This document shows positions 1 to 12,959 of a stretch of 64,000 nt of DNA, one piece after another (position 1 is the first letter of the stretch; each line of letters opens with the position of its first letter). The translations under genes were made by a program, and so were the position numbers. Below the pieces are notes generated by a model. It worked only from the letters and a program-made list of their open reading frames with translations. It was not told where the DNA came from and did not search any database. Origin of the DNA: Gnetum montanum (taxonomy: Eukaryota; Streptophyta; Gnetopsida; Gnetales; Gnetaceae); NCBI GenBank assembly GCA_015680685.1, contig MNCI01005255.1, positions 665,758 through 729,757 on the forward strand, written 5' to 3'.

Positions 1-540
1 GTTGTGCTAGACTAGATGTGGGTCTAGGTCTAGCATATCTTCATATGACCAAGAAAAATGCCCTAATGTTGTTCTATAAGAATTTGGTGATGTCTTGGAC
101 ACATTGAGGCTCTAGTAGGGAACTTAGTTTAAGGGTTTTCTCCTCATCACTATGTGTTGTGAAAGAACCTCAACTAGAGTATCTTTGGTTATGTCTTCTA
201 CTTCTAAGTTAAGGGTTTTGACAAGGTTTTTAGGCCATTCTAGAGGTTTTTCTATTGAGGTTGTGTGATCCACAAGAACCTTAGGCTTAAGATGTAGGCA
301 ACCAGGGTCGATACACTATTTAATATCACCATGAGGTCCATGTAGACACAAAGGTAAACTAATTTGCTCCCAGGTATTCATACTTTGATTTTGCATGTAA
401 ACCAAAAGAATATTAAGTGGCACTTGGGCAAAAGTGTATAAATAATGTTAAAATTCCATAAAATATATGCAAGTCTAATGCAATCAAGACTATCCAAGGT
501 CATTAGTGAGATCAGGTCAATTTAGAAAAGTGCAATGGAG
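1..540. other. Unassigned AT-rich sequence
   Basis: No reading frame, LTR end or tandem structure could be supported here on either strand. It adjoins short repeats that match those near gag-PR elements further right, so it may be the tail of the same decayed element, but nothing direct shows this. Confidence 0.3.
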
Positions 541-609
541 GTGAATAATGATTAAACGAAGGTCAAGCAAGGGGAAGTATAAGAAGTAAGGCTATAAATG
601 GTCAATAAA

Positions 610-710
610 GGCCATAATTTCACTAGTTTAAGGCCTTAGTGGCAATGATGCTAATTTATAGTCTTAGTGAACTATGATGCTAGTTTAAGGCCTTAGCAAG
701 CCATGGTCAT
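610..710. repeat. About three copies of a 29-bp repeat
   Basis: Units read like CTAGTTTAAGGCCTTAGTGG plus a spacer ending ATG, with a period close to 29 bp. The same unit family occurs at 23370-23560 and 35485-35720, in each case downstream (minus strand) of a gag-PR reading frame. This suggests that the left end of the window is a relic of the same class of element, oriented minus. Confidence 0.6.
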
Positions 711-1249
711 ATGGAGTCAAATGATGGTTAAGGAACATCAAACCCCACTATTTGATACGATTTAGAGGCCAAAAAAAGGCTAATAGTGTTGTAATAAGAC
801 AAAAAATGAACATATAAGGATGTATAAAGGCCATAGAAGGTTAACAAGATAAACAAGGCAACATGAGTTCAAAGGCAAGTTAAAACATTATGTAAGAAGG
901 CAAAAATTAAGCAAAATAACCTATATATGATAAATTTTGGTTAATATAGGTCAAAACATGATTAGGTTTTGCTAGTTTTAGGCTATAGTGGGCCATGTTT
1001 TGAGGCTACAAGGTTATTAGGTGAGTTCAGGCATCAATTAGGGTGATTTCTAGGCTATTTGGATACAAAAGTCAACTATTTTAAGGCTTCAACACTAGTC
1101 TCAATGTGGAAACAAGAAACATTAGTGTGGAAACTAATCAAAATAGCTCTTGTGGTGCTCATAGGTCCAAAATTAAGGTCCTAGGACCTTGTCAAGGTAG
1201 TGTAGGATCATATCCTTTAAATTGAGCACTTTAGAGGTTTGTAAAGGCA

Positions 1250-4100
1250 ATAAAGTAGGTTTTGAAGTCTTCCCCATTTGTTTTCATGTTGGCCAGCATG
1301 GAAAAGAGGGGGTTCAACATGGGGAACCAAAATCTAAGCAACAATGATGTCAAGCATGGTCAAACAAGTGGCTAGAGTCTAGATTTAGAACTTGTGCATC
1401 TCACAACTTTGTTTCGAGCAATTTAAGGCTAGTTTAACTGTTAATAGGTGTTGAAATGACTTCCTTCATTTTTTCCATGTTGGGCATAGTACCCTCAACA
1501 TGAAAAAATAGGGAGACACTTTTTTTATGGATTCAAAGTGATTTAGGGATACTTTGACAAGGTTTCTAGGCCCCTATGCCTATAGACTTTGATTTTGTAA
1601 TTTTCTAGCTAATTTTGGGCATATTTGAAGGCTATTTAACTGTACTTAAGGTCTTCCCCTATTTTCATAGTGGGGGAGTTGCTACAACATGGAAGAATGG
1701 GGGGAATAGGATTTATAGGTTGAAATGAGGTCAAACAAGCAATATCTTGAGGCTGTAAGATCCTAGGCTTTTCCAGCATAGATCTTTGGCTTCTAGGAGT
1801 GCCATCTTGCTTCCAAAAGTGGAAAAGTAGCTTCTCCCCCTTACTTCCACACTAGGGAAGTTACTCTAGCATGGAAGAAGTAATAATCCTAGATCTAGGC
1901 CAATTCAGATCACCATTGACTATGCATGTTACTTGTCAAGGTTATTTGGGTCAAGGGCTATGGATCTATGTCAAAATTTAGTATTTTTGGACATCCCTAA
2001 GTGGTTTTATAGCTTTTTCCCTTTCTTGCAAGATAAGGATAGAGAGGTGAGAGTTGAAAATAAGAGGGAATGGATTTTTGACCATCTGGGATTAGTTTTG
2101 TGAAGTCTAAGGGCTCTAATGGTTGCTACCAGGGTTCTAGAGTGCATGAAATGTCATTTGATGTCATTCTGAGGTGTTTATGAGTCTCAAAAAAGTCTCC
2201 CCTTGAGTTTCCACATTGAGGATACCATCCTTATCATGGAAAAAGGGATACATAGCATGGAAGAACCATGCAACTTAGATCTAGGCCAATTTTAACCTTA
2301 ATTGACTATGCATGTCAACTTCGAGGGCTACCTAGGTTGAGGAATAGAGTTTGGTTTCAAATTTTGATCATTTTGAGTATTTCTAAGAATTTTTTGAACT
2401 TCCCCCTTTCTTTCTACATTGGGGATAGTATTATTAGTGTGGAAAAATGGGGGGAAAGATATGTTCATGTTTTTGCATTATTTTCAGTCATGCATTTAGG
2501 TCCCTAAGGTTGCTATCGATAATGCTTAATTCCTAGTGTAAAAATTTTGCTTTTCTAAAGTTGATAAGTGGTTTTTAAACTTTCCCCACCTTTTCCATGT
2601 TGGTGGTTCCATGAATAGTGTGGAAAATTTGGGGCAAATATTTTTGATGGTTTATGATCACTTTCGGTCATGCATGCATGTTCACAAGGTAGCTGGTGTC
2701 GATGATTAATAATTGGTGTTAAAATTTTGCTATCTAGATGGTTGATGAATGGTTTTTTAGCTTCCCCCCTTCTTTCATGCTAAGGCTTCCATTCTTAGCA
2801 TGAAAAATTGGGGGCAAATCTTTTTGGTGCTTTATGATCACTTTCAAACATGCATGCAAGCTTTTAAGGTTGCTGGTGTCTATTACTACTACTTGATGTC
2901 AAAATTTGGTTTTTTCAAGGATTTTTAGGTAATTTTTGGGCTTCCCCCCATTTTTCCATGCTAGGAATTCGATGATCCACATGGAAAATTGGAGAGAAAT
3001 ATTTTTGGTCAGTTTTGGTCATTTTTGGACATGCATGTAGGCCCCTAAGGTTGCTAGTATTAACTGCTATCATTTGACATTGAAAATTGAATATTTCAAA
3101 GGTTATAAGACATTTTTTAGGCTTCCACCTCTTTTCCAAACTAGGGTTTCCATGATCAACTTGGAAAATGGGGGAAAATAATTTTTGATCATTTTTGGTC
3201 AATCTAGCTATGCATGAGTGCTCATAGGATTGCTGGCATTGGCCATCAATGCCTAAGGTCAAGATCTAGTCATTTTGGGGGCTGTGAGGGGGTTTTTAGG
3301 CTTTCCCCCTTTTTTCCATACTAAGGCTAGAAGGCTCAATGTGGGAAAGGTCTTCCCCAATCAAGAAAGTCAAATCTAGGCCAAATCAACAATTAATAGA
3401 CCATGCAAGTAAACCTCTAGGGTTGTTGATATTGATGTTCAATATTGGGTGTTAAGATTTGGTAGTTTGGAGGTCTCTAAGTGCCTCATGCAATCTTCCC
3501 CATTTCTTGCATGCTAGGCATGATGGATCCAGCATGGATGAGAGGGGGATGATAGTTTTATACCATTTTTGACACATTTTAGGTCTTTGAAAAGCTCTAG
3601 AGTGTTTTGGTAGGGTCTAGCGATCATTGGGCATCAAGAAATGGTCATTAGGTCATCAATTTAGGTCATTTTGGCTTCCCTCCATCTATCCATGATGAGT
3701 ATGAGAGGCTTAGTGTGGAAGAAGCCTTATCCAATGTGGAACACATCAAATCCTAGATATCAACCATTTTTGACCAAATTTGACTAGGTTTAGTAAGGTT
3801 CTGAGTTTGTCGAAGATGCTTGGAGGGGTTCTAGGTCATATGGGACACACTTTGGGGTCAAACTTATGCTAGATGGGTGTTGGGAGGTAAGAGTGAGTGT
3901 TACCCTCTTCTTCCGTGTTGGGCATTATTACCCTAGGGTGAAAAGCCTTGCTCATGTTTTGTCCAATTTTGGAAACCTAGGATTGAAAAAGAAAGGTTTG
4001 GGTTACGAAAAATAGAAAGATATTTGTATGTCTAATGAATTTCTAAAGTGACAAGCATGTTTCCACACTAGGCAGGGTATTCCCAACATGGATTCATAGG
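1250..4100. repeat. ~180-bp tandem array with an internal hairpin, about 15 copies
   Basis: A block starting CTTCCCCC, then TTTTCCATGCTAGG, then a short spacer, then AGCATGGAAAA and GGGGG recurs near 1270, 1462, 1653, 1831, 2201, 2400, 2580, 2761, 2941, 3122, 3302, 3494, 3671, 3890 and 4050. Spacing in the middle is 177-192 bp. Each block is an imperfect inverted repeat; the 2761 copy has a perfect 12-bp stem (2773-2784 with 2794-2805) plus outer C-run and G-run pairing. Copies are strongly diverged, so the array is old. Words such as CTTCCATGCTAAGG and CTTCCACACTAG recur at 27110-27700 in the leader of element N2. No protein is evident. Confidence 0.8.
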
Positions 4101-4537
4101 GTTAAGGTTGCCATAATGTTTTAAGTGTCAAATTTGATAAAAATCTCAACATTGAAGCAATTTTTGGTCAAAAGTGAAGGGGTGGGGTGGGGCCCACAAT
4201 CCAAAAATTTAAAATTTTAAAAAGTGGATTTTTTTCAACCCAAAACCAACATGAACTAGATTTTTCCACATTTTTCTTTAGTGAACTTGTAGTTATGGTG
4301 CATGAAATTAGCAACCAGGGTTTCATTTAGGTTTTGGATGGGTTTTATATGTCAAGTTTTGCAATTTTTGATCATAATTATCATTCTATAATAACAATGC
4401 ATTGGAGGAGAGCTCTGGTAGATATTTCTATCATAGCCACAACCAATATTTAGTGTGGAAGCTTGAAATCTCCCCTACAGCTACCATAGAACACCTATCT
4501 TCTTGTAATTTCCATCTTCCTCAATGTTGAGCCTACC
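4101..4537. other. Region upstream of the decayed gene
   Basis: AT-rich, non-coding. It would be the promoter and 5' UTR of the gene starting at 4538, but I see no convincing TATA box. A G-rich stretch (GGGGTGGGGTGGGG) lies near 4180. Confidence 0.3.
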
Positions 4538-4665
4538 ATGGCACCCAAGCAACGAGGGGGAAAAAGTAAGAATCCTAAGATCCAGAGGATGGATGAGCAT
4601 TCGAGGGATTTTTCAAAGGTTCCCAAACCTATCTCTATCCAAGCCCCATCTTTCATTGCTCTAAG
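4538..4665 (+). pseudogene. Exon 1 of the FCP1-like pseudogene
   Basis: ATG followed by 42 open codons and two bases, ending AG before GTAGGC. The peptide starts MAPKQRGGKSKN and is basic, like many nuclear proteins or transposon-protein N termini. The two left-over bases join the first base of exon 2 to give an Arg codon and keep the frame, which is the main argument that this is a real spliced gene. Confidence 0.6.
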
Positions 4666-5729
4666 GTAGGCCATATTACCTATTTTTGCCTTTGTTTTTT
4701 GTGATTTTTTAGTTTTTTTCTTTCTAGATGTTGAGGCCATTTTTTTAGATCTACTTTAGTAGAAGGATTAAAATGGAATTTTGATGAGATTCCATCTCCT
4801 ATTTTGGCTACTCCCATGTAGATCTATAGTTGTTTAATTGATTTAGCTTTTATAGATTTGATTTTGAAAATAGGACTTGTTATTTCATGCTTTTTTCCCA
4901 AAATTTTGGGGTATGGGCATTTTTTTAGATCTAGGCTCTAGGATTTGTTAAAATTAAATTTTAGCAAACATCCTACACCATTATCTTTGTGTTAATTTTA
5001 ATGGGTTTCAATGGTTTTGGCTATTTCAACTATTTTAATGGCTATATGAAATTTAGGCTTTGAGATTTTTTAAGTTTTGATATAAAAAAGCAAGCTAAGT
5101 TGTATATTTTTTCTTGGTAGAATTGCTACATATTTGTAAAATTAAAGGTTATGAGTTTGTAACCCTTTGTTTAGGCTTTCCTATGGTTATTGTCTCATTT
5201 AATTTCACTTTGACATAAGGAAGTTATAGTTGTTTTCATATCATTGTGTAGTTAGGTTGTTTGTCCTGCTTTTGTAATTTCATGTAGATTTGTAAAAGCT
5301 TTATAAGAAAATGGCAATGGTTTTAATATTTTCTGGTCATGGCTACATAGGCTTTATCTTGTACTTTCCAACAAAGTTTGAATCACTCTTATTGAACTTA
5401 AAATGAGTTTTTTTCTAAATTTTTTGCTATGGCTATGTGAATCAAGGCAAAACTCATGATTGTAGTACATTACCCAAAATAGAAGTGGTTGATATGCTTA
5501 ATTTTTCCTTTTCTAATAGAGTAAAATATTTTTCTATTTTAAATAAGTTTTTTCTATTCCTACATGGATTTTTCAAAGTTTATCATGCTTTTTCTAAATC
5601 TGTGCATATTTTAGATGTTTTTTTCCAAATTTATGCATGCTTTGGGTAATTTACATGATTTTTTCTAAATTTACACATAACTTAGACTAAGATGTAGTTT
5701 TGGCTATAATTTTTTATCTATAAATGCTA

Positions 5730-6170
5730 TATAATATGGTAACAATGCTTTTATGGAATTTATTAAGCTAATTTAGATGAACATCTAAGAGCTTTTTATG
5801 AAGGCGAGTTTCACCTCTAACTTAGGACATTTTCTCTAAATTTGTAAAGGAATTTCAATTGGTCATGATGTAAGGTTATGTAGAATTGTGATAATTTTTT
5901 CTTGTGGAATTACTTAGACTAATTTAGATAAACACCTTAGAGATTTTTATAGAGGCTAATTTCACCTCTAACTAGATGTTTTGTCTAAATTTTCTAAGTA
6001 ACTCTAATAGGCCATAATGTCTTTACTTTGAAAGGTTGTAATGCTGCCTTTTGTGGAATTCCTTAAGTGAATTTTGATAAACACCTTAGAGCTTTCTATA
6101 GTATCTAATTTCAACTCTAACTAGATTTTTTGTCTAAATTGTTAAGAAATTCTAATTGGTCATAATGTTT
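5730..6170 (+). repeat. ~150-bp tandem repeat in intron 1, nearly three copies
   Basis: Three units each run from a TGGAATT word (near 5755, 5906 and 6055) through AAACACCTTAGAG, TTTCACCTCTAACTAGAT, TTGTCTAAATT and GGTCATAATG. The period is near 150 bp and the copies are diverged. The array lies directly before the exon 2 acceptor. No coding capacity. Confidence 0.75.
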
Positions 6171-6188
6171 TTGTTTTATTTCATGTAG

Positions 6189-6631
6189 AGTCTTCTTAAG
6201 GCCCATCCTCATCATAGTGAAGCTAGTTGGTATTTTGTGCTACATTGGTCATTCCAAGACTACTACTCCACCACATGACATGCATCTTAGGAAGCTCTCA
6301 TTGTGGTTTTGGCCTGGGACAAGGGACTTCCTTGCCTACCTCCATAGGAACTTCAATGTGATGCTATGGTCACACTTGTCCACAGATGTAGCTAGGGTCA
6401 TTATGGAGATCCTATTGCCTTGGGTGTCTAGCCTGATTACCAAGTATATTACTAACAGGTTCATTACCTAAGATTATATGGGCACCAGTAGATGCCATAA
6501 GCTCATGTTACCTTTTAGAGATCTGGATGATGCTAGAGTATAGTTAGTGTAATATTGACAATACTCTAATTGTGGCATAGAGCCCACACATTATTCTAGG
6601 ATCCACTTGGCACTATGTACCATCTATAGGG
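6189..6631 (+). pseudogene. Exon 2: FCP1/NIF-like HAD domain
   Basis: Begins after TTTCATGTAG, in phase with exon 1. It opens with LRPILIIVKLVGILCYI, aligning with the first HAD strand of plant FCP1-like phosphatases, in which the Asp of the D-L-N-G/D motif would be catalytic. Here that Asp is Lys and the Asn is Val, so activity would be lost. Next come a PGTRDFL motif, NFNVMLWS (the usual second strand with Trp-Ser), a TAG in the expected Q-D context near 6470, and FRDLDDAR. After a one-base frameshift near 6545 the text NTLIV..SPHIILG resembles the third HAD motif region. The family call is from motif spacing only. Confidence 0.5.
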
Positions 6632-6712
6632 GTAAACATGATTATTTTAATGTTTTTATGATTTTGGCTTGATTACGTTACCTAACTTTATTTATTTTAC
6701 AACTTCTTTTAG

Positions 6713-6970
6713 GTACAAGGTCAATGATCAGGGTTTTCAATGATCAAATCCAAGTAGTGGTTCAAACTACTTTAGACGAATTCACCAAGAGTCCCACAAT
6801 CAAAATTGCTATGTATCAATAGTTAAGAGGAGACTTTGATGAATACGCCACTAGGTTTAACCTTTTATACAAAAAATGACAAGATGATGGGATGATGCAC
6901 CATTGGTGGATGGATGTTGATGTTACAAATCAGACACTTGTAGTTGGATGTTCCACACCATAGAAGAAAA
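6713..6970 (+). pseudogene. Exon 3 of the FCP1-like pseudogene
   Basis: Acceptor CTTCTTTTAG, donor GTAAAG at 6971. One frame reads through the block with only TAG or TGA stops. Readable segments include RVFNDQIQVVVQTTLDEFTK and GDFDEYATRFNLLYK. No domain recognised. Confidence 0.45.
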
Positions 6971-7079
6971 GTAAAGGTGAACATATATTTCCTAGTGTTT
7001 TAAGAATTTAAGTGTTTTATTGATTTTCTTGGTTGTTAAAATTTCTTGTATGAAAGCTAACCTTTGATTATTGCTTCAG

Positions 7080-8130
7080 AAGACCTTCCACCTTAGTTGA
7101 TATCACTATACCACTTTCATGTTCACATCATGAGGATACCCTCATCTTGAAGTTTGGTGATGTGACATTAGTGTAAGAGTGGCTAAAGGGACAAGCACCT
7201 TGATATGTTCAAGGAAACATTCAATGTGCAGGTTTTCTTGATGTATTTATGGCACCTATTTCTTCCATTCTTTCTACAGAGATGCTACATGTCATTGACT
7301 CCTTTGATGAGGGGGTTGGTCACTTTAGCATCATCATTTGAGATGTTAAGATGAACATTGACATAGATGTCATCCTCTTTCATGACTTGTTTGGTGTCCC
7401 TATTGACGGGGCAAAGGTTCCCACTAGGATAATAAGGGAATCAAGCCATCATGAGGAAGTTCTAGAGTGGGTTGGTGCTAACATGGACCACTCTAGAATT
7501 TCAATGGATAGCTTCATGGACCCTAATGCAAATAATCACACCCTTTGTTTAGGTCATGCACATTCCCCAAAATTCTATCACAAAAGAAGGTGATCAACCT
7601 AGCACATGGGTGGACCTTTAAGAAGGTCTTGATGGATGACATTAAATTTAACTTGGTGACTACTTTGGCTACTAGGCTTCAAGAGGAGATCCTTAGACTC
7701 TATGTTGACATCTCTATGATAATCCATATGCACTTTGCATTTTTTGTAAGTTATCTAAAGAGGTTTGTAGAGTCTCTAATGGTGTATAGGAATGGATGAT
7801 GGGACTCCCAAGACCCAAGCTAAATTTCTAGGTCTTGGATAAAGCACATTTATTCAATAGTGCAAGCATAAAACCCACCAACGAGAATGGATAAAACATT
7901 ATCCATCACCACTAAGAAACTTGATGTTTGGTAACATGAGTCTCCCAATAGTACTGATGATGATGAGTTCCTTTCATTTCCTATTAGTGTCTAGGATGCT
8001 AGATGATGATGCAAGGAGACCAAAGGGGTAGCTAGAAAGAAACTCAAGAGGCCTATGGAGGAGGCACCTCTAGCATCAGATTAGCTTGTCTTGAAGTTTA
8101 AGCTTAAGCCATCACAACAAGCAGTTGTAG
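7080..8130 (+). pseudogene. Exon 4 of the FCP1-like pseudogene
   Basis: Acceptor TTGCTTCAG, donor GTATGC at 8131. One frame is readable for about 500 bp (7085-7593), including MNIDIDVILFHDLFGVPIDG. A frameshift near 7590 moves reading to a second frame that continues to about 7800. The DVxxxxxLFGVPIDG stretch has a faint likeness to the plant mobile domain pattern of some transposase-derived proteins, too weak to assign. Confidence 0.45.
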
Positions 8131-8228
8131 GTATGCTTTGCTTAAATTTAGCTATTTCATGTTTTAAACTTTTATGGCTACTTTATGGTTTCATGTGTTA
8201 ACCATTATTCTATATGCTATGCTTCTAG

Positions 8229-8419
8229 ATAAGTATGAAGTTGTAGTAGCCCAAGCTAATATGTAGGTAGAACAAAGGTGTGTAGAAGAGGCACTCCTAA
8301 AGCAACCTATGGTTGAAGGACTTGTTGATGTAGGTATAGATGATTTAGATGCCTTGTTTGGTGAGGCAGTACCAGGTACCTCTCCCATCATCATCCAAGA
8401 GGAGGAGGAGGAGGATCTA
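8229..8419 (+). pseudogene. Exon 5 of the FCP1-like pseudogene
   Basis: Acceptor ATGCTTCTAG, donor GTATGC at 8420. The block is open except for one TAG, and encodes a segment ending in a run of Glu before the donor. Element 1 is inserted 77 bp downstream, in the following intron. Confidence 0.5.
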
Positions 8420-8496
8420 GGTATGCTTGTGCTTCACTATTTTCATTAGATCTTAGTGATTATATTTGGTTGTTATCCTAACCTTTTGATGATTGT

Positions 8497-9414
8497 TAAT
8501 GAGCAGCGAGGTACCCCTACATCCAACCATACAAATCACAAAGTGTTCATGTGTGATCCAGTTGGATTCCATAGACTTTATCATTTTTTGTGCACTAGCC
8601 CTTTAGGAAGTAAATATAGCCTTAAGGTCAATCATTGTCCTCCCAATTACACTTGTGACATAAATTTGTATGGTTAAGTGTAACTAAGCCATCCAATTTT
8701 TATCATTTTGTGTTTTATAGTTTGGTGTTGAAAATGTAGATAAAAATAATTTGATTAACTAATCTAAATTAACTAATTAACTAGCATTTAACTAATCCTA
8801 ACATAAGCATCTGATCCCACTTTCTATACACATCTTAAACCCATGTATCCACTATTGGGCAACCAGGCACTACGCTACTAGGCGTACCAAGCAATAACAT
8901 TGTTGGGATTACCAAGTGAATACGTGTTATGCTTGAAGTGGTCATACTTATGTGTGTAATCTATTTGAATTAATTGATTCATGAATGCAATAACTAGAAA
9001 ATATTTAATAACTAATAGAAAATATTTAATGAACAATTGAGAACATTAAATGCATAAATAAAATAGCTAATCTATCCAAACTGCTGCAAGTTTTATTAGA
9101 AAACTCATCTTTATTACTACACACATAATCATGCTCAAGTACAACAATGCTTAAATAAAGATCTGTATACTCAATGACTCTTACTATAGGCACTTGGAGG
9201 AAAAATTCTAACTTTCAAATGAAAAAACTATAAGAGCTCCACTACAACTACAATTTATACTTGCCATAAATGTAGCTTCAAGTGTGTATTCATAGCCAAA
9301 AATCAAGAAAATTGATACTACATTAATGAGGCCTCATCAACGCATGACACGATATGTCGATGAGGTCTAGTCAACGAGGCCTCATTGACCCAACCAACTA
9401 GACACGATTCATCA
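8497..9414 (-). repeat. Element 1 3' LTR
   Basis: Shares long runs with 20888-21790, for example the GGTACCCCTACATC start and the TTAACTAATTAACTAGCATT block. On the minus strand it starts TGATGAATCG after a GTGGGG-type PPT (9415-9425). A TATA box, CTATGAATAC (worn CTATAAATAC), lies at about 9286-9295, preceded by GAGGCCTC modules at 9325-9395. The outer end reads TA rather than TG, as expected from deamination. Confidence 0.85.
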
Positions 9415-9659
9415 TAACCCCACAACTAAATGAAAACTCATCCTTGAGTTCTTTTACAAAATTGGGAAGGTATGCGATTATTGATTAACTTTTCTTCAAA
9501 TAAAATAAATTGACTGACTTGACAAAAAATGGAGTGCCCAGGTGTACGGATCTCCACATTGTAAAGAATGAAGGTGTTTAGGACACAAAATTCAACACCA
9601 TGACTCAACACCAAAATTAGATAGTAGATTCCTTCATGGTGTAATTCTTGATGGAGAAG

Positions 9660-12510
9660 ATCAAATGGTCCCAAGTGATGGTTCCTGAGGCTCTGAGGAA
9701 CCTTCACCAACTTCACACATGGGTGGCGGTTGAGGTGGCTATGACTATCCTGCTATTGTTATGGCTTCAAGGAAAAGGTGTAAAGAATCCAACAATGCTT
9801 TTATTTTCTCCTTCTAACTTTAGGGATCATGCACCATCCATACAACTTTCCTAATGTGGGTTGAAATAGGCACATCCCAAGGACATAGGATTGCTAGAAA
9901 TAACTCCTTCACATTGATGAACTAGGTAGTGAACTATTTTCATTCAATGTTAAACACATTGATTATGTCTTTCATCTCCTATTAGTCATTCATCCATCTA
10001 GCTAGGTTCTGAGTGATTGATTGTTGGTCTCTGAATCAGGCTCTAAGAACTTCGAGTTTAGCGTTTGTAGTCTTAAGCTATGCCTTGGTGTCTTTATGAT
10101 GCTTGAACTCTGTCTTATATAGCAGATATGAGCCAGACACTTGTTGTTCTAATTTTTACTATGCTAATCTAGTAGTCAACATTGCTAGTTTTTTGTATTG
10201 AAGATTGGGCAACTCCATATACTTTATCATTTTCTCAATTTACAACTCCTTTAAGCTGATCTCTACTTTTTTATAGGCATTGATCCCATCAACGATGGGT
10301 TTCGACATCTCTCTTTCTTGTTGGAGTTGCTAGAGGGATTCATTTAGTTTCACCTTTGCCATCTGAAATTTTTTTAACTTCCTTCTATAGGCCAACTTGG
10401 TCCCTATAGTGATTCTTCACTCTCTCAAATTTGAGGGCTTCATTCTTCTAGGTGGTAATCTTGATGGCCGATTTCTAGCACAAGGCACACACTTCCTCCA
10501 TTGATAGATTATGGTTATCCATGGTCAATCTCCTTAGTTCAGTGTTTACCCTAGCAATCTGCTCTTGTTATTGATGAAGAAATTCTTACATTTTATCCTT
10601 TAGAGCATCAACATTTCATAGGCGATAATTTTGTGCAATCAAGGCTTCATTCTCTTCGCACATCTATTCTAAGTCCTTTTAGATTAAGTGTGTTTATGCT
10701 TCAGCTATGGATAGGTTGAAGATGGTTGTTACTACCTCCTCCTTAGCTTTCTGAAGTCTTTCTTGAAGCTATTTAAAAGCTTGATCTCTTGTTATTGTTG
10801 GGCTAAGGATCATAGGATCTACAAGTTAGGCATAAAGTTTGGCAAACTACATAGCCAAGTGTTGGTTTCTTTCCTGGGCCATTTCAAGTTGCCCCTCTAG
10901 GATAATGTATTTTCCCCTTTTATTTAGTAGCTCCAACTAGCTTGTAGTGTTCTTTGAAAGATCAAAGATATCTAGTGTTAGTTTCCCAATTCCTACCAGT
11001 CGTTCTAATAACTTTTCATGCTGAGCTACATTTAACTTTCTATTGATCATACCTGTGGATGTCTACACATCTTGAAGTGTAGATACATCTGGCATAGATG
11101 TTATGGGTGCATTCAATGCTTCAAATACATGATCAACCACTACTTTAACTGCTATTTCTTGCCCATGGTGTTGCATCACCAAGACAGTTGCCTCTTTGCC
11201 TTCCTCCAACCACATTAAGAAAGTGGTGGCATTCCTAGGATTTCTAAGAATAGATGATGTGTTGCTAGTGATACCATCATCTCTTGAGCATTGGGATATG
11301 ACCTAAAAGGTAGTTACATTCATTAAGTAGAGAAGATTGGACCACCCCTCTCCATCTGGCTAACTTTTCAAGCCACCTCATTAAGGTGATTCATCATGGG
11401 TTGGTATACAGATAGATCTACCCCACTCATTCTTACTCATTGCTCTTACTCACTCAAGAGCTATTCTCAGATTTTGCATAGATGCTCCATGACTACATGA
11501 GCCTATGGTGTTGTTTCCTAAGTGGGTGGTGGTGGCAGCTTCTCCTCTTCTTGAGTTGTTGTTGGTGTTCTATCTTTCATGATTTTTGACCATGAGGCTA
11601 AAGGAGAATGCCTAAGGATATCATTGGAATAGGGAATAATGCCTACCCTTTTGAAAAGTTTCTTGATAAAGCACAAAAAGGGTGGGGTCTTCCTTCCATG
11701 TTCTTTCTCCTTTAAGTGCTTCTCAATCTCTAAATAGATCACCTATGGAAGGTTAATAGGAAATTTTTCACTTAGAGTGATGCATGCTCATGTAGAGAAG
11801 GAGATTACCTTTCTTGGCCTCACTATTGGGTTGAGATGATAGACCAAAATCTTGAAGTAAATTCTCTCTACGGGTGTGAGTGCACGATACTCCTTATGAT
11901 CAACCCTATAACATTGCTAGGTCCACTCCCTCTTAGCCTCAAGATCACCTTTTGTGGATAATTTAGCCAACTGTGTTCCAATAGCAAGTAACTTAAGTGC
12001 CTATGAAATTCCTTTTGCCAAGTAGGACACTTGAATTTCCTTGATTTTGACAACAGAACCTAGCCTTGAGCTACTCCAGAAGAGATATGTTTCTCCCATG
12101 TACCATTCCCCACTAGACATGATTACTAGCCTCATGGGAAAAGCTTGCAATTGTGTCTTGACATCCTCTAGAGCTTTCTCCAAAAATGGCCCAAAGTTGA
12201 TCTCTTAAAGAACTAAGCTTTGGATCTCTCAAGACTTGATGATATTTAGGAAAGCTTGAGTTAAGGTGACCTCAAGCCTTGGCATAGGGCCAGGCACTTC
12301 TCCTCATTGTGATTGTTCAGTCATCACTTCTGCTTCTAGAATCTGTCAGATAGATTTCACTTTGAGCTTCTCACAAAGAGGTCCTATTGCATGGGTTGCC
12401 TCAGGTAATTCTTGGCCTTGTTCTTGTTAGCCCTTTCCAGCTCTAGGTCATTTCTCTTATCATTGCGAGGTTTCTCCTTCTTGCAGAAATTTCTATTTTG
12501 GTACTGTCTG
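9660..12510 (-). pseudogene. Element 1 ORF3 (third ORF downstream of integrase), degenerate
   Basis: Homologous to the + strand ORF3 of Element 3 (44650-47400). The best block is 11518-11742, where IYLEIEKHLKEKEHGRK and PFLCFIKKLF match the partner's IYLKIEKCFKEKKYGKK and PFPFLIRKLC. This resembles the 'putative plant transposon protein' domain found next to Gypsy elements in plants. Later parts are charged and probably coiled-coil; the end has a VGEG-x-x-EPQ-x-P tail shared with Element 3. Athila elements carry an env-position ORF here, but I see no signal peptide or membrane segment, so env function is not supported. Many stops. Confidence 0.6.
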
Positions 12511-12959
12511 TAATCACAATAAGGCCATGGATTAGCAATCATTATGTAACCTTAAAATAATTGGGATGCCTTATCTCTTAAGGATAGTTACACTTGGCTA
12601 AGTTGTGATTATAGCTAATTTAATTAATTCAATTATCATTTATTTATGTGTTATCATTAATAAATCATCCTAGAGGTTATTGGAAGGGTTAATATTTAAA
12701 AAAATTAATGTTCTTATGTTATTAAGGTTATTAACACTTTTGGGCATTAGAGAAAATTTTCAAAAATTTTCATCGAAAACCTTAAGGTTTGTGGTCCCCA
12801 TGATAAAGATCTTACCTATGGTAAGTGTAGGGTTGAAAAACAAAGTGATTTGGACAAATGGTTGGGAAGTTATGAGCTCTAGAAGGTTTTGGGCTTTGAA
12901 AAATTGCAAAAGCTCCCTTTGTGTTATGAGCAATTTGCAAAAAATTCCTAAGTGCTAGG

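Noticed and set aside
9660-12510. Envelope protein of an endogenous retrovirus
   Set aside because: No signal peptide, Cys-rich ectodomain or transmembrane anchor could be seen; only position resembles env.
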